The notes below the pieces were generated by a model, which made no database searches, was not told the DNA's origin, and saw only the letters and a list, made by a program, of their open reading frames with translations. Positions 37,515-45,710 of a stretch of DNA of 64,000 nucleotides are shown one piece after another. Source of the DNA: DATFCK01 sp963728975 (GTDB taxonomy: Bacteria > Verrucomicrobiota > Verrucomicrobiia > Chthoniobacterales > UBA10450); contig CAVSMF010000002.1 in NCBI GenBank assembly GCA_963728975.1, forward strand, positions 1-64,000, in the 5' to 3' direction. Position numbers and translations under genes: made by a program. The first letter of the stretch is position 1. Each line of letters opens with the position of its first letter.

Positions 37515-39410
37515 ATGGAAGAACGCAAAACCCTGGAAGAACGAGCCCAGATGACGGACCTCGAGCGGCTTCGTCACTCGGCTGCTCACGTTCTGGCCAC
37601 GGCGATCCTCCGGATCTGGCCGGAAGCGCAGTTCGCGGCCGGTCCCCCGGTCGATACCGGGTTCTATTATGATGTCGATCTGCCGCACCGGATTTCGCCG
37701 GACGATTTCGAGAAAATCGAGGCGGAGATGAAAAAGGAGATCAAAGCCAATCATCCTTTCCAGCGGGTGGAAGTCTCGCGAGACGAAGCCATCGACATGG
37801 GAAAAAAAGGCCGGCTGGCCGGATTAAGCGACCGCGCTCAACCGAGCAGATACAAGCTCGACATCATCGAGAACATTCCTCCGGGCGAAATCATTTCGCT
37901 GTATCGGACCGGCGACTTCGTCGATCTCTGTGCCGGCCCGCACGTCATGCGGACCGGGAACATCGGCGCATTCAAGCTGACCAGTGTAGCCAGCGCTTAT
38001 TACAAGGGGGACGAAAACAATCCGCAGTTACAGCGCGTTTACGGCACGGCGTTCAAAACCAGGAAGGAACTCGACGATTATTTTGCCATGCTCGAGGAAG
38101 CGAAGAAGCGCGACCATCGCAAGCTGGGCAAGGAACTCGAGATCTATGTCATGGACGACGAGGTCGGGCCGGGTCTGCCGATGTGGCTGCCGCGGGGGGC
38201 GGCCATTATCGAGGAGTTGGAGAAGCTGGCGAAAGAAACCGAGTTCGCGGCCGGATATCAACGGGTGCGGACTCCCCACATTGCCCGGGAAAGCCTGTAC
38301 TTAAAGAGCGGTCACCTTCCTTACTACGCCGAGTCGATGTTTCCGCCGATGGAGCTGGAGGATGACGTTGAAGCGTTAAAGCGAGATGCGTTGAAGCGGG
38401 AAGAAAGCAATGAGGACGGTTCAACGCATCGTCGTGTCGGCGCTTCAACCAAGTATTATCTCAAGCCGATGAACTGTCCGCATCATCACAAGCTGTTTGC
38501 GGCGGTTCCGCGCAGTTACCGGGACCTGCCATTGCGGTTGGCGGAGTACGGGACGGATTATCGGTACGAGAAGAGCGGCGAACTGTTCGGGCTCATGCGG
38601 GCGCGCTCGCTGCAAATGAACGACGCGCACATCTACTGCACACCCGAGCAATTCGCAGACGAATTCAATGCGGTGAACCGGATGTACCTGAACTATTTCA
38701 AGCTGTTCGGAATCGACAAGTACCTGATGCGCTTCTCCACCCACGATCCGGCACGACTCGGCCAAAAGTTTGCCGATGAACCGGAGCTTTGGAAACAAAC
38801 CGAAGAGATGACGCGCAATGTCCTGAAGAATTCGGGGATTAATTACGTGGAAGTCCCTAACGAGGCCGCGTTTTACGGACCGAAAATCGATGTCCAGGTC
38901 TGGAGCGTGATCGGCCGCGAGTTCACCCTTGCCACCAACCAGGTCGATTTCTCCCAGCCGCGCCGGTTCAACCTGGTTTACAAAGATCGCGATAACACCG
39001 AAAAAGTTCCTCTCTGCATCCACCGGGCTCCGCTCGGCACCCATGAACGTTTTATCGGGTTTTTGATCGAACATTACGCGGGCAATTTCCCGCTCTGGCT
39101 GGCGCCGGAGCAGGTGCGTATCCTGACCATCACCGACGACCCGGCATTGATCGAGTACGCGCGGAAGATTCACCAGGAACTGCGGGAAAATCAGGTTCGG
39201 GCCGAGCTCGACCTTAGTTCCGACAAAATCAACGGGAAAATCCAGCGGGCGGAACAGTTGAAAGTGCACACCATGTTGGTGCTGGGAAAACGCGACCTGG
39301 AAGCGGGTGCGGTGAGTGTTCGCGTCCATGGCCAGGGCAATCTCGGCGCGAAACCGCGGGCGGAAGCGGTTGCTGAGATTTTGGGGGCGATCAAGGAACG
39401 GCGCTCCTAA
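37515..39410 (+). CDS. thrS: Threonyl-tRNA synthetase without TGS domain
   Basis: It charges tRNA-Thr. It is 631 aa and begins directly at the editing domain (RLRHSAAHVLATAILRIWPE, with HxxxH) instead of the usual TGS domain. Class II core: RGAAIIEELEKLAKE, MNCPHHHKL (zinc Cys), YRYEKSGELFGLMRARSLQM, HRAPLGTHERFIGFLIEHYA (zinc His and motif 3), then the anticodon-binding domain (VRILTITDDPALIEYARKIH). About 30 extra residues (from DDVEALKRDALKREESNEDG, 38357-38454) sit between ESMFPPMELE and YYLKPMNCP. They are encoded by CGTTGAAG-like repeat sequence with inverted ends. Confidence 0.95.
   Translation: MEERKTLEERAQMTDLERLRHSAAHVLATAILRIWPEAQFAAGPPVDTGFYYDVDLPHRISPDDFEKIEAEMKKEIKANHPFQRVEVSRDEAIDMGKKGRLAGLSDRAQPSRYKLDIIENIPPGEIISLYRTGDFVDLCAGPHVMRTGNIGAFKLTSVASAYYKGDENNPQLQRVYGTAFKTRKELDDYFAMLEEAKKRDHRKLGKELEIYVMDDEVGPGLPMWLPRGAAIIEELEKLAKETEFAAGYQRVRTPHIARESLYLKSGHLPYYAESMFPPMELEDDVEALKRDALKREESNEDGSTHRRVGASTKYYLKPMNCPHHHKLFAAVPRSYRDLPLRLAEYGTDYRYEKSGELFGLMRARSLQMNDAHIYCTPEQFADEFNAVNRMYLNYFKLFGIDKYLMRFSTHDPARLGQKFADEPELWKQTEEMTRNVLKNSGINYVEVPNEAAFYGPKIDVQVWSVIGREFTLATNQVDFSQPRRFNLVYKDRDNTEKVPLCIHRAPLGTHERFIGFLIEHYAGNFPLWLAPEQVRILTITDDPALIEYARKIHQELRENQVRAELDLSSDKINGKIQRAEQLKVHTMLVLGKRDLEAGAVSVRVHGQGNLGAKPRAEAVAEILGAIKERRS
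38357..38454 (+). repeat. Repeat-derived insert inside thrS
   Basis: GACGTTGAAGCGTTAAAGCG and GATGCGTTGAAGCGG near the left, GGTTCAACGCATCG and GGCGCTTCAACC near the right: inverted CGTTGAAG-type units that keep the reading frame. The same octamer forms the tandem arrays at 23041 and 26926. Confidence 0.65.
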
Positions 39411-39559
39411 ACCGGAGGCGGTTTAAGGTTGCCGAATTCCGGGGGCTTGAAGATTATTGGGTTGTGTTTCCTCCATCCCCGGGGCAAGCCAGGTTCACCG
39501 TAATGAGCGAAGAAGCGCCGCCATTAAATACGAACCTTTGCGTATTTCTGGTTAGGCTT

Positions 39560-40054
39560 ATGCGTTGCTTCAACCGGTTAGCACTCGCCGCCCTTCTGAT
39601 CTTGGCTTCGGCACACGTCAGCGGCAAGGAAACCGCCAACCGCGAGTTGGTCTACACGTCGCAGAGAAATTATTCAGTCATGGTGCTGGTGTCGGTCGCC
39701 GACACAGCCTCTGGTCCGAAGGGGCAAGTCACAACGGCTCTAATTGGAGGTCGTGGCCAGAGGACGACGACGTTTCCTATCAAACCCGCCCAATTTGCAA
39801 AGATCTGGTCGAGCTTCGCATCGAGTGGAATCGATCAGTTCCCGATTGAGAAAGCTCGACACGCGATCGACCTCGATTACTACTACGTTTTCATGGCTGG
39901 CGGCCACAAATACGCCGTTCCCAAGAAGAAAGCGTCGCCAGCCACGGCGGCGCTGGCAAAACAGATGGAGGCGTACGCGAATAACGCGCCACAACTTCGG
40001 AATCTGCCGAGAGCGCCGAAATCAATCGAGCCGGAGCGCGTGATCATACATTGA
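39560..40054 (+). CDS. Secreted hypothetical protein
   Basis: This is a 164-aa protein with a signal peptide MRCFNRLALAALLILASAHVSG. The mature part has NRELVYTSQRNYSVMVLVSV, FPIKPAQFAKIWSSFASSG and a C-terminal basic end. There is no known family. The ATG comes three bases after GTTAGGC (39551-39557), and GCCTAAC (40055-40061) follows the stop directly. These are the same heptamers that bound integron cassettes, but no full attC follows. A hairpin TTAAACA...TGTTTAG (40063-40101) lies behind it and could end transcription. Confidence 0.72.
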   Translation: MRCFNRLALAALLILASAHVSGKETANRELVYTSQRNYSVMVLVSVADTASGPKGQVTTALIGGRGQRTTTFPIKPAQFAKIWSSFASSGIDQFPIEKARHAIDLDYYYVFMAGGHKYAVPKKKASPATAALAKQMEAYANNAPQLRNLPRAPKSIEPERVIIH

Positions 40055-40155
40055 GGCCTAACCTTAAACATCCAAGCGCATTTCTTGTGCGTGTTTAGTG
40101 GCAAGGCGCGGGATTAATCTCATCGTGGGCAAACCCTCACTGGGCAAAGCGGAAG

Positions 40156-40242
40156 AACTCTCGCGGCCGGAGGCCCCTCCCACATTTGCTTAGCACACGG
40201 GAGGTGGTTTTAGAGTGGGAGGGGCCTTTGGCCGCGAGAGTT
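40156..40242. repeat. Inverted-repeat element, copy 2
   Basis: It has the same arms AACTCTCGCGGCC/GGCCGCGAGAGTT and the centre GGGAGGTGGTTTTAGAGTGGG as the unit at 36335-36412. Confidence 0.75.
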
Positions 40243-40685
40243 TCGGCGTCCTGGCCCAACATAGCGCCACCCCACAGATAGGATGTCGGGCGCTAAACAT
40301 TTGCCGTTTCTTCCGATTGCGATGTCGCTTCTCGCTTTCTGGACTATAGACCGCAAGCACACGATTTGTGCTCGTTCCCGGTAGCAGTAACTCCGAATTC
40401 CGAAGGTCTTCGCCAGCGCGAGTATTCGCGCGTGAACCGATCTTGTTTTGGTTAGATTGAGCCTCTAATAAGCAAGGTCCCCCAAGATGAATTTCACGCT
40501 GGATGCTTCGATAGCGGTTGTTTGCGGTGGTCCGTCAGCCGAGTCTCTATCCGGATGGAGCAAAGGCGGCCGGTATCGACTTTGACAACTTGGTGGCTAT
40601 GCTCATCGAAAGCGCGCTGGAATCCGGGCGAGCCTGACCGCGTGTTTGCAGCTTCGCCGAATCCAGTCGTTAGCTTTGAAAGCGC
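40243..40685. other. Intergenic region without recognisable gene
   Basis: These 443 bp between the repeat element and the membrane protein gene have lower GC than the surroundings. No frame with a start site or motif was found on either strand. Confidence 0.5.
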
Positions 40686-41147
40686 ATGATTAAAATCGCT
40701 TACATTTTCCTGATCACTTCGACGGCTCTTTTGATGGGCAATGAATTTTCTGTCGCGTTCTTCATTCATCCCTCACTGACCCGAACCGATCACAAGGCAT
40801 TCATTCCCGCAATCCAAGTGTTCGCAAAACTTTTCGGTAAAATCATGCCATTTTGGATGACTGGCACTCTCGGTTTCCATCTTGTGCTTGCCCTGACGGT
40901 ATGGTCGTTGCACCGCGCCGCGGGTTTATTCACCCTTTATGCCGCTGCGATTTGGCTGTTGATCGTTCTTTTCAGCGTGTTTCTGCCGGTACCTATTAAT
41001 AACCGGGTAAGCCGATGGAACCCTGCTGCTCTTCCGCCCAATTGGAAAACAGAAAGACGATTATGGGATATATACAACACTATCCGGGTCGTTTTTATTG
41101 GCGTTGGCTTCGTCCTTTTGCTGGTTGGGTTTGAGCATTTATCCTAG
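40686..41147 (+). CDS. DUF1772-type membrane protein
   Basis: This is a 153-aa protein with four hydrophobic segments (about 3-25, 55-75, 83-104 and 130-150). IKIAYIFLITSTALLMGNEF, FFIHPSLTRTDH, PVPINNRVSRWNP and DIYNTIRVVFIGVGFVLLL match the DUF1772 (anthrone-oxygenase-like) pattern: short four-span proteins with N and R/W residues between spans 3 and 4. The function in bacteria is unknown. The stop codon lies inside the left end of the inverted-repeat element that follows. Confidence 0.83.
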   Translation: MIKIAYIFLITSTALLMGNEFSVAFFIHPSLTRTDHKAFIPAIQVFAKLFGKIMPFWMTGTLGFHLVLALTVWSLHRAAGLFTLYAAAIWLLIVLFSVFLPVPINNRVSRWNPAALPPNWKTERRLWDIYNTIRVVFIGVGFVLLLVGFEHLS

Positions 41148-41418
41148 AAGCCATCTCCTAAATAGGGTGGGCCGGGTGGCTATTGATTTTCGGTTTGGAC
41201 AAGGCGCGAGGAGGAAGCATATCCGAATGGATCTGCGACCGAGGAGCAACGCAGGCCAAGCCGAAAAGCGACGGTTACCCAAAGGGCAAGAACAATTTGG
41301 GGCGTCTGCCGGCGTTGCTCGCTCCTCACAGGCCGCTGAGGGCATGCTCGTCACTCGCGCCTGGCCATCCGCCCCAAATTGCTCTTGCCCGGCCTACCCT
41401 ATTTATGAGATGGCTTCT
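41146..41418. mobile_element. MITE-like element, 273 bp, long terminal inverted repeats
   Basis: The left end AGAAGCCATCTCCTAAATAG and right end CTATTTATGAGATGGCTTCT are inverted repeats that continue inward (GGGTGGGCCGGG / CCCGGCCTACCC), about 31 bp with three mismatches. An inner inverted pair GGGCAAGAACAATTTGGGGC / GCCCCAAATTGCTCTTGCCC is also present. There is no transposase gene, so a non-autonomous element is likely. It starts at the stop codon of the preceding gene. Confidence 0.72.
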
Positions 41419-41460
41419 AACCAGCCGATGACGCGAACGGCCCGGGCGAAACGGCGTTCG

Positions 41461-42204
41461 TTATCGGTAAGACCGCGTTTCACCGCGGGTCTCCGGTTTC
41501 TGCCACAGACGAAAGCCGCCCACAAACGCATTGGCGTTGTCGCCAGCGCGGCAACCCAAGGGAAGTTCTTTCAAGTTCTTTACATTGCCTCCGCCGAGCA
41601 CCACATCGTCAGGTTCGAGGGCGGCGACCAGCCGCTTGACGACATCGGCGACAAGCCCCCGCCATTTTTTCCTGCCGTACTTCTTCAAGCCCCGGATACC
41701 GACGTAATCTTCAAAGGTGGCTTTTTTATAAGGGAGGTGGCCCAACTCCATCGGCTGGGCGATACCCTCTATAATCATCGCCGATCCGAGACCGGTTCCC
41801 AATCCGAGGAAGAGCATCCTGCCTCCCTTGTAACCTCCCAGCGCCTGCATGGCCGCGTCGTTAATGACCCTAACAGGGTGTTTGAACGCGGCTTCGAAGT
41901 CGAAACCGATCCACCCTTTTCCAAGATTCCACGGTTCCCGAACAGGGCTGTTCCGGAGGACCGGCGCCGGAAAACCGATCGAGATCACTTCGTACTTCCA
42001 ATCCGGAACCAGTTTGCGAACTTCGGCAACGAGGCGTTTTGGGGTCAAAGCCGGTCCGGAATCAAACTCCCGGGGGACGGTTTGACCGGTGGCGAGGAGC
42101 TTTACGTGGGTACCGCCCACGTCGATTACCAGAACGTTCCTGGGATGTTTGAGGGCTCTACGATTTGCGCGAGGGCGGGCCTTGGGATCGCTCGTTTCAT
42201 TCAT
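41461..42204 (-). CDS. ppgK: ROK-family kinase, polyphosphate glucokinase-like
   Basis: This is a 247-aa sugar kinase of the ASKHA fold. The first phosphate loop is NVLVIDVGGTHVKLLATG. EPWNLGKGWIGFDFEAAFKH, VINDAAMQALGGYKGGRMLF, LGLGTGLGSAMIIEG and MELGHLPYKK follow, the last like the EVGH of polyphosphate glucokinases. The ROK zinc-ligand cysteine motif is absent, as in PPGKs. It would phosphorylate glucose with polyphosphate or ATP. Near the start it overlaps a small upstream frame (42197-42346). Confidence 0.85.
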   Translation of the reverse strand: MNETSDPKARPRANRRALKHPRNVLVIDVGGTHVKLLATGQTVPREFDSGPALTPKRLVAEVRKLVPDWKYEVISIGFPAPVLRNSPVREPWNLGKGWIGFDFEAAFKHPVRVINDAAMQALGGYKGGRMLFLGLGTGLGSAMIIEGIAQPMELGHLPYKKATFEDYVGIRGLKKYGRKKWRGLVADVVKRLVAALEPDDVVLGGGNVKNLKELPLGCRAGDNANAFVGGFRLWQKPETRGETRSYR

Positions 42205-42346
42205 GGAGTAACAAAGTCAGGCGCTCAAGAGGTTCCAGCTCATACCGGGCATGGTGATGGAAATCTCCTCGAATGTCACGCTTGACCAGGCGCGCAAAAT
42301 CAATAAGAGCGGCGGCAACGCTGTTTTTCCGGGCCTCAAGCCACAC
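42197..42346 (-). CDS. Possible small protein upstream of ppgK
   Basis: This is a 49-codon frame from a GTG: WLEARKNSVAAALIDFARLV, KRDIRGDFHHHARYELEPLE, RLTLLLHE. Composition and amphipathic pattern look coding, and its stop overlaps the ppgK start (ATGAATGA), which suggests translational coupling. No ribosome site is obvious and no family is known. It could be the end of a longer, damaged gene, as the frame is closed by a stop a few codons upstream. Confidence 0.38.
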   Translation of the reverse strand: MWLEARKNSVAAALIDFARLVKRDIRGDFHHHARYELEPLERLTLLLHE

Positions 42347-42453
42347 CGGTGGGTGCGCCGCGCTCGGAGGCGGTCAAGCCGGGATAAGGATCACCCGGCG
42401 ACCGGTATTTTCCGGTCGAATTAACGCGTCCGGCAATTTCGCGATTCCGTTGT

Positions 42454-43371
42454 TCAGTTCTTCTTTCCGAGGCGTTCCAGCTCTTGCATTGTTGAATCGT
42501 CGAGCGCGATCAGGGCGGCGGCCGTGTTCTCTTCCAGGTGTTCGACTTTCGAAGTACCGGGGATCGGCAGCATCACCTGCGATTTCCGAAGGAGCCAGGC
42601 AAGGGCGACCTGGGCCGGCTGGGCGTGGAGGAGCTCAGCCGCGCGGGTCAGAGGGCCCTCTTGTTTCGCGAGCTCACCGGTCGCGAGAGGAAACCAGGGG
42701 ATGAAGCCGATGTTTTCCCGGGTGCAATAGGCCAGCACGTCCTCGGAGTTTCTATCGGCCAGGTTATAGCGATTCTGGACCGAAACGATCGGTGTAATGC
42801 GCCGGACCGCTTCGATCTGTTTTACATTGACCTCGGACAATCCGATATGGCGAATTTTGCCTTGGCGCTGAAGATCAACCAAGGCGCCGATTTGATCTTC
42901 CATTGCAACTTTGGGATCGATCCGGTGCAATTGCAGCAGATCGATTCGCTGGAGACGCAACCGGCGGAGACTGCCATCGACGGCCGAGCGCAGATGCTCG
43001 GGGCGACCGTCCTCGACCCATTGGCCCGGGCCGGGGCGTTGAAGGCCGGCTTTGGTTGCGATCAAAAGACCGGCGGGATAGGGATGGAGCGCCTCGGCGA
43101 TGAGACGCTCGCTGACTTCAGGGCCGTAGGAATCGGCGGTGTCGATAAGATTAATTCCGAGCTCGATTGCGCGCCGCAAGACGGCGATGGCCTCGGAATG
43201 ATCGGGCGGTTCGCCCCAAACGCCATCGCCGGTCAGTTGCATGGCGCCGAAACCGAGACGGTGCACGGGGATATCATCGCCGATGACAAAGGTGCCACTC
43301 TTGACGGCGGGACGAGGATCGGTGGGGTGGGAATGTTCCCGCGTGGGAACAGTTTCAGTGGATGTGCTCAT
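42454..43371 (-). CDS. Aldo/keto reductase
   Basis: This is a 305-aa NADPH-dependent (alpha/beta)8 oxidoreductase. VHRLGFGAMQLTGDGVWGEP, GINLIDTADSYGPEVSERLI (catalytic Asp and Tyr), LLIATKAGLQRPGPGQW (Lys), LQRIDLLQLHRIDPKV (His) and VMLPIPGTSKVEHLEEN (cofactor phosphate site) are all in place. It resembles the YdbC/YajO-type general AKRs. The start at 43371 (MSTSTETV) follows the usual N-terminus; an open extension upstream is ignored. The substrate is unknown. Confidence 0.92.
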   Translation of the reverse strand: MSTSTETVPTREHSHPTDPRPAVKSGTFVIGDDIPVHRLGFGAMQLTGDGVWGEPPDHSEAIAVLRRAIELGINLIDTADSYGPEVSERLIAEALHPYPAGLLIATKAGLQRPGPGQWVEDGRPEHLRSAVDGSLRRLRLQRIDLLQLHRIDPKVAMEDQIGALVDLQRQGKIRHIGLSEVNVKQIEAVRRITPIVSVQNRYNLADRNSEDVLAYCTRENIGFIPWFPLATGELAKQEGPLTRAAELLHAQPAQVALAWLLRKSQVMLPIPGTSKVEHLEENTAAALIALDDSTMQELERLGKKN

Positions 43372-43546
43372 AATATATATACGCGTCCGTTTGACATAGT
43401 TGGTTGAATTATCTTCGGGTTTCCCCGGGATCGAGAATGGCGACAAGCATTTTCTGCGGACTGGATGGGCCCTGGCCGGCTCGATATCGGTGCCGTCCGT
43501 GCAGAATATCTAAAAGCAATGTAGAATTGATGGGCGCCAACCAAAT

Positions 43547-43819
43547 ATGACCTCAGAATCAGGCTGCTCGCATATTTCGTCGATTACGACAATCAAACAT
43601 CCCATCCGGCAGGAGTGCGCCGAGTGCGTGAAAATTGGCTCGGACTGGGTGCATCTCCGAACCTGCCAGGAATGCGGGATCACGCTTTGTTGCGACAGCT
43701 CGCCTAACCGGCACGCCAGCAAGCACGCCCGGGCCGCGGGTCATCCGGTGATTGCGTCGGCCCAACCGGGCGAGCGATGGCTGTATTGTTATCCCGACGA
43801 AGTTTTCAAGGAGTACTAA
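43547..43819 (+). CDS. UBP-type zinc finger protein
   Basis: This is a 90-aa protein that is essentially one UBP-type zinc finger: CSHISSI, CAECVKIGSDWVHLRTCQEC, GITLCCDSSPNRHASKHARA, GHPVIASAQPGERWLYCYPD. The Cys/His pairs CxxC and HxxxxxH fit zinc binding. In eukaryotes the domain binds the ubiquitin C-terminus, and bacterial stand-alone versions are common but unexplained. ATG start. The stop lies 13 bp from the end of the convergent ClC gene. Confidence 0.88.
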   Translation: MTSESGCSHISSITTIKHPIRQECAECVKIGSDWVHLRTCQECGITLCCDSSPNRHASKHARAAGHPVIASAQPGERWLYCYPDEVFKEY

Positions 43820-43832
43820 CAGCCGCCCGGAC

Positions 43833-45641
43833 CTACTCGGTTTCCGACGAGCCGAGCGGGCTGGCAGGCCGGCTGGTGCTGCCGGCCAGGGCCAGAATCA
43901 CGTCGGTTTTGGAAACGGTCCCGATCAAGCGTTGGCCGTTCAGGTCTGTAACCACCGGCAGACGCTCGCCGTCATGCTGGCTGAAACGCTGCAATGCTTC
44001 GGTCAAAGACGCGTCCGGCCGAATAACCGGAAACGGCTCCCGCAAAATATCCCCGGCGATCACGACCTTGGCCAGCTCGGGGGTGTTCAGATAATTTTTG
44101 ACGTCGTGCAAGGAGACCGCGCCTAGAAACTTTCCGTTATCGGTCACGTAAAGGTAATTAAAACGGGTGGCGATAAACTTTTCGCCAATCTCGGAAAACC
44201 CGGCAACGGGGGAAATGGTCAGCGGGTCCGGTTTCATCAAGTCGCGGACGTGGAGTTCGGCGAGTTGTTTACGATAATCGCCCATGCCTTTGCGTTTGAG
44301 GGCTTCGGCGTAGATCGAGCGTTTTTCGATACTTCGGGAGGTGTAGTAACCGACCACGCAGGCGAGCATAAGGGGCAGGATAATTTGATAATCGAGGGTG
44401 AGCTCGAAGATCATGATGATGGCCATGATGGGGGCGTGGGTGGCCGCGGCCAGAAATGCTCCCATGCCGACGAGCGCGAACGCGCTTGGGTTGATGGCGG
44501 TCGAGCCGGTAAGATACTGGGCGCCGCTGCCGAAGAGAAATCCGATGCTTGCCCCGATAAAAAGGGTCGGGGTAAATACGCCCCCGACCGCGCCGGAAGC
44601 GAAGGTGGCAGTGGTGGCCAAGACCTTGAACACGAGAATGAGCGCAATGGCCTGCCAGAGCCATTGGCCGCGCATGATTCCGTTGACGGTGCTGTAGCCG
44701 TTTCCGCACACTTCAGGATGCAAGATCGCGAGCGCGCCGACGACCAGGCCGCCAAGACACATCTTAATATAGACAGGCGCGGGAATGCGCCCGGCCAATT
44801 CTTCGCTGGCCCGCAACAGTCGAATGAACCACGGCGCAATCAGACCGGTGGCGAGTCCGAGCAAAAGATAAGGAGCAATTTCCCAATTACCGTGGAGCCG
44901 GAACCGGGTGATCTCGTAAAGCGGACCGGCGCCGAGAAATCCGCGCATGGTCAGAGTGGCAATGACCGATGAGAAAACGAGCGGCCCAAAAATTTCCATG
45001 GCCATCGAGCCGAGCACGATCTCGGCGACAAAAAGGGCGCCGGCGATAGGCGCGTTGTAAGCGGAGGCGATTCCGGCCGCGGCTCCGCAGCCGACCAGCA
45101 ACCGAAGCCGCGGCGTCGTCCATTTTTGGAAACGGCCGGCCAGCGACGCCACCAGGGCTGCCAACTGGACCAGCGGACCTTCCCGGCCGATCGATCCGCC
45201 GGAAGCGATGGTGAACAGAGCGGAGAGACATTTTACCAGGCTGCGTCGAGCCGAAATCTTTCCATCCCTAAGAACGACCGCTTCCATGTAATCGGCGGTA
45301 GTGACCCGGCCGTGCCAATACATGCCGAACTGCATGATTGCTCCGGCCAGGAGTCCGCCGGCAGCGGGAACAACCAGGCGGAGAAGGGGAGGCAGGCGGG
45401 AAAAACTTTCGACCAGGCCCGGCTCGGAGCTGCCGGTAAAAACTTTGTGCAGCCCGCTGGTTGCGACTCGAAATGCAATCGAACAAAGGGCGCCCCCGAA
45501 TCCAATGAGTCCGGCCCAGATGAGGGTTATCTGAAGATCCGTCGGCTTGGCCCGCTCTTGAAACCAGACCCAGAACTTGAGCCGGCGAAAAGTCTGTGGT
45601 TTCGAACTGGAGGATTGGTTTCCAGCGTTAGTCACGGCCAC
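43833..45641 (-). CDS. ClC chloride channel/transporter with CBS domains
   Basis: This is a 602-aa protein. The ClC membrane domain (about 40-450) has GGSIGREGPLVQLAALVASL (the gating glutamate), YNAPIAGALFVAEIVLGSMA and GAVGGVFTPTLFIGASIGFL. The C-terminal cytoplasmic part carries two CBS domains (about 470-590: MKPDPLTISPVAGFSEIGEK, REPFPVIRPDASLTEALQRF). The gating Glu would allow Cl-/H+ exchange. The anion is inferred from the family. The N-terminus is a short basic leader. Confidence 0.93.
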   Translation of the reverse strand: MAVTNAGNQSSSSKPQTFRRLKFWVWFQERAKPTDLQITLIWAGLIGFGGALCSIAFRVATSGLHKVFTGSSEPGLVESFSRLPPLLRLVVPAAGGLLAGAIMQFGMYWHGRVTTADYMEAVVLRDGKISARRSLVKCLSALFTIASGGSIGREGPLVQLAALVASLAGRFQKWTTPRLRLLVGCGAAAGIASAYNAPIAGALFVAEIVLGSMAMEIFGPLVFSSVIATLTMRGFLGAGPLYEITRFRLHGNWEIAPYLLLGLATGLIAPWFIRLLRASEELAGRIPAPVYIKMCLGGLVVGALAILHPEVCGNGYSTVNGIMRGQWLWQAIALILVFKVLATTATFASGAVGGVFTPTLFIGASIGFLFGSGAQYLTGSTAINPSAFALVGMGAFLAAATHAPIMAIIMIFELTLDYQIILPLMLACVVGYYTSRSIEKRSIYAEALKRKGMGDYRKQLAELHVRDLMKPDPLTISPVAGFSEIGEKFIATRFNYLYVTDNGKFLGAVSLHDVKNYLNTPELAKVVIAGDILREPFPVIRPDASLTEALQRFSQHDGERLPVVTDLNGQRLIGTVSKTDVILALAGSTSRPASPLGSSETE

Positions 45642-45710
45642 TGTTATCCAGTCCGCGCAAAGGAGCGGACGTCAAGCAAGAAGCGCTTTGGCCGATTGAA
45701 AGGAGCGCCA

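Noticed and set aside
41098..42285. 395-residue plus-strand frame
   Set aside because: It runs across the MITE-like element and antisense to the ROK kinase gene, whose motifs are clear.
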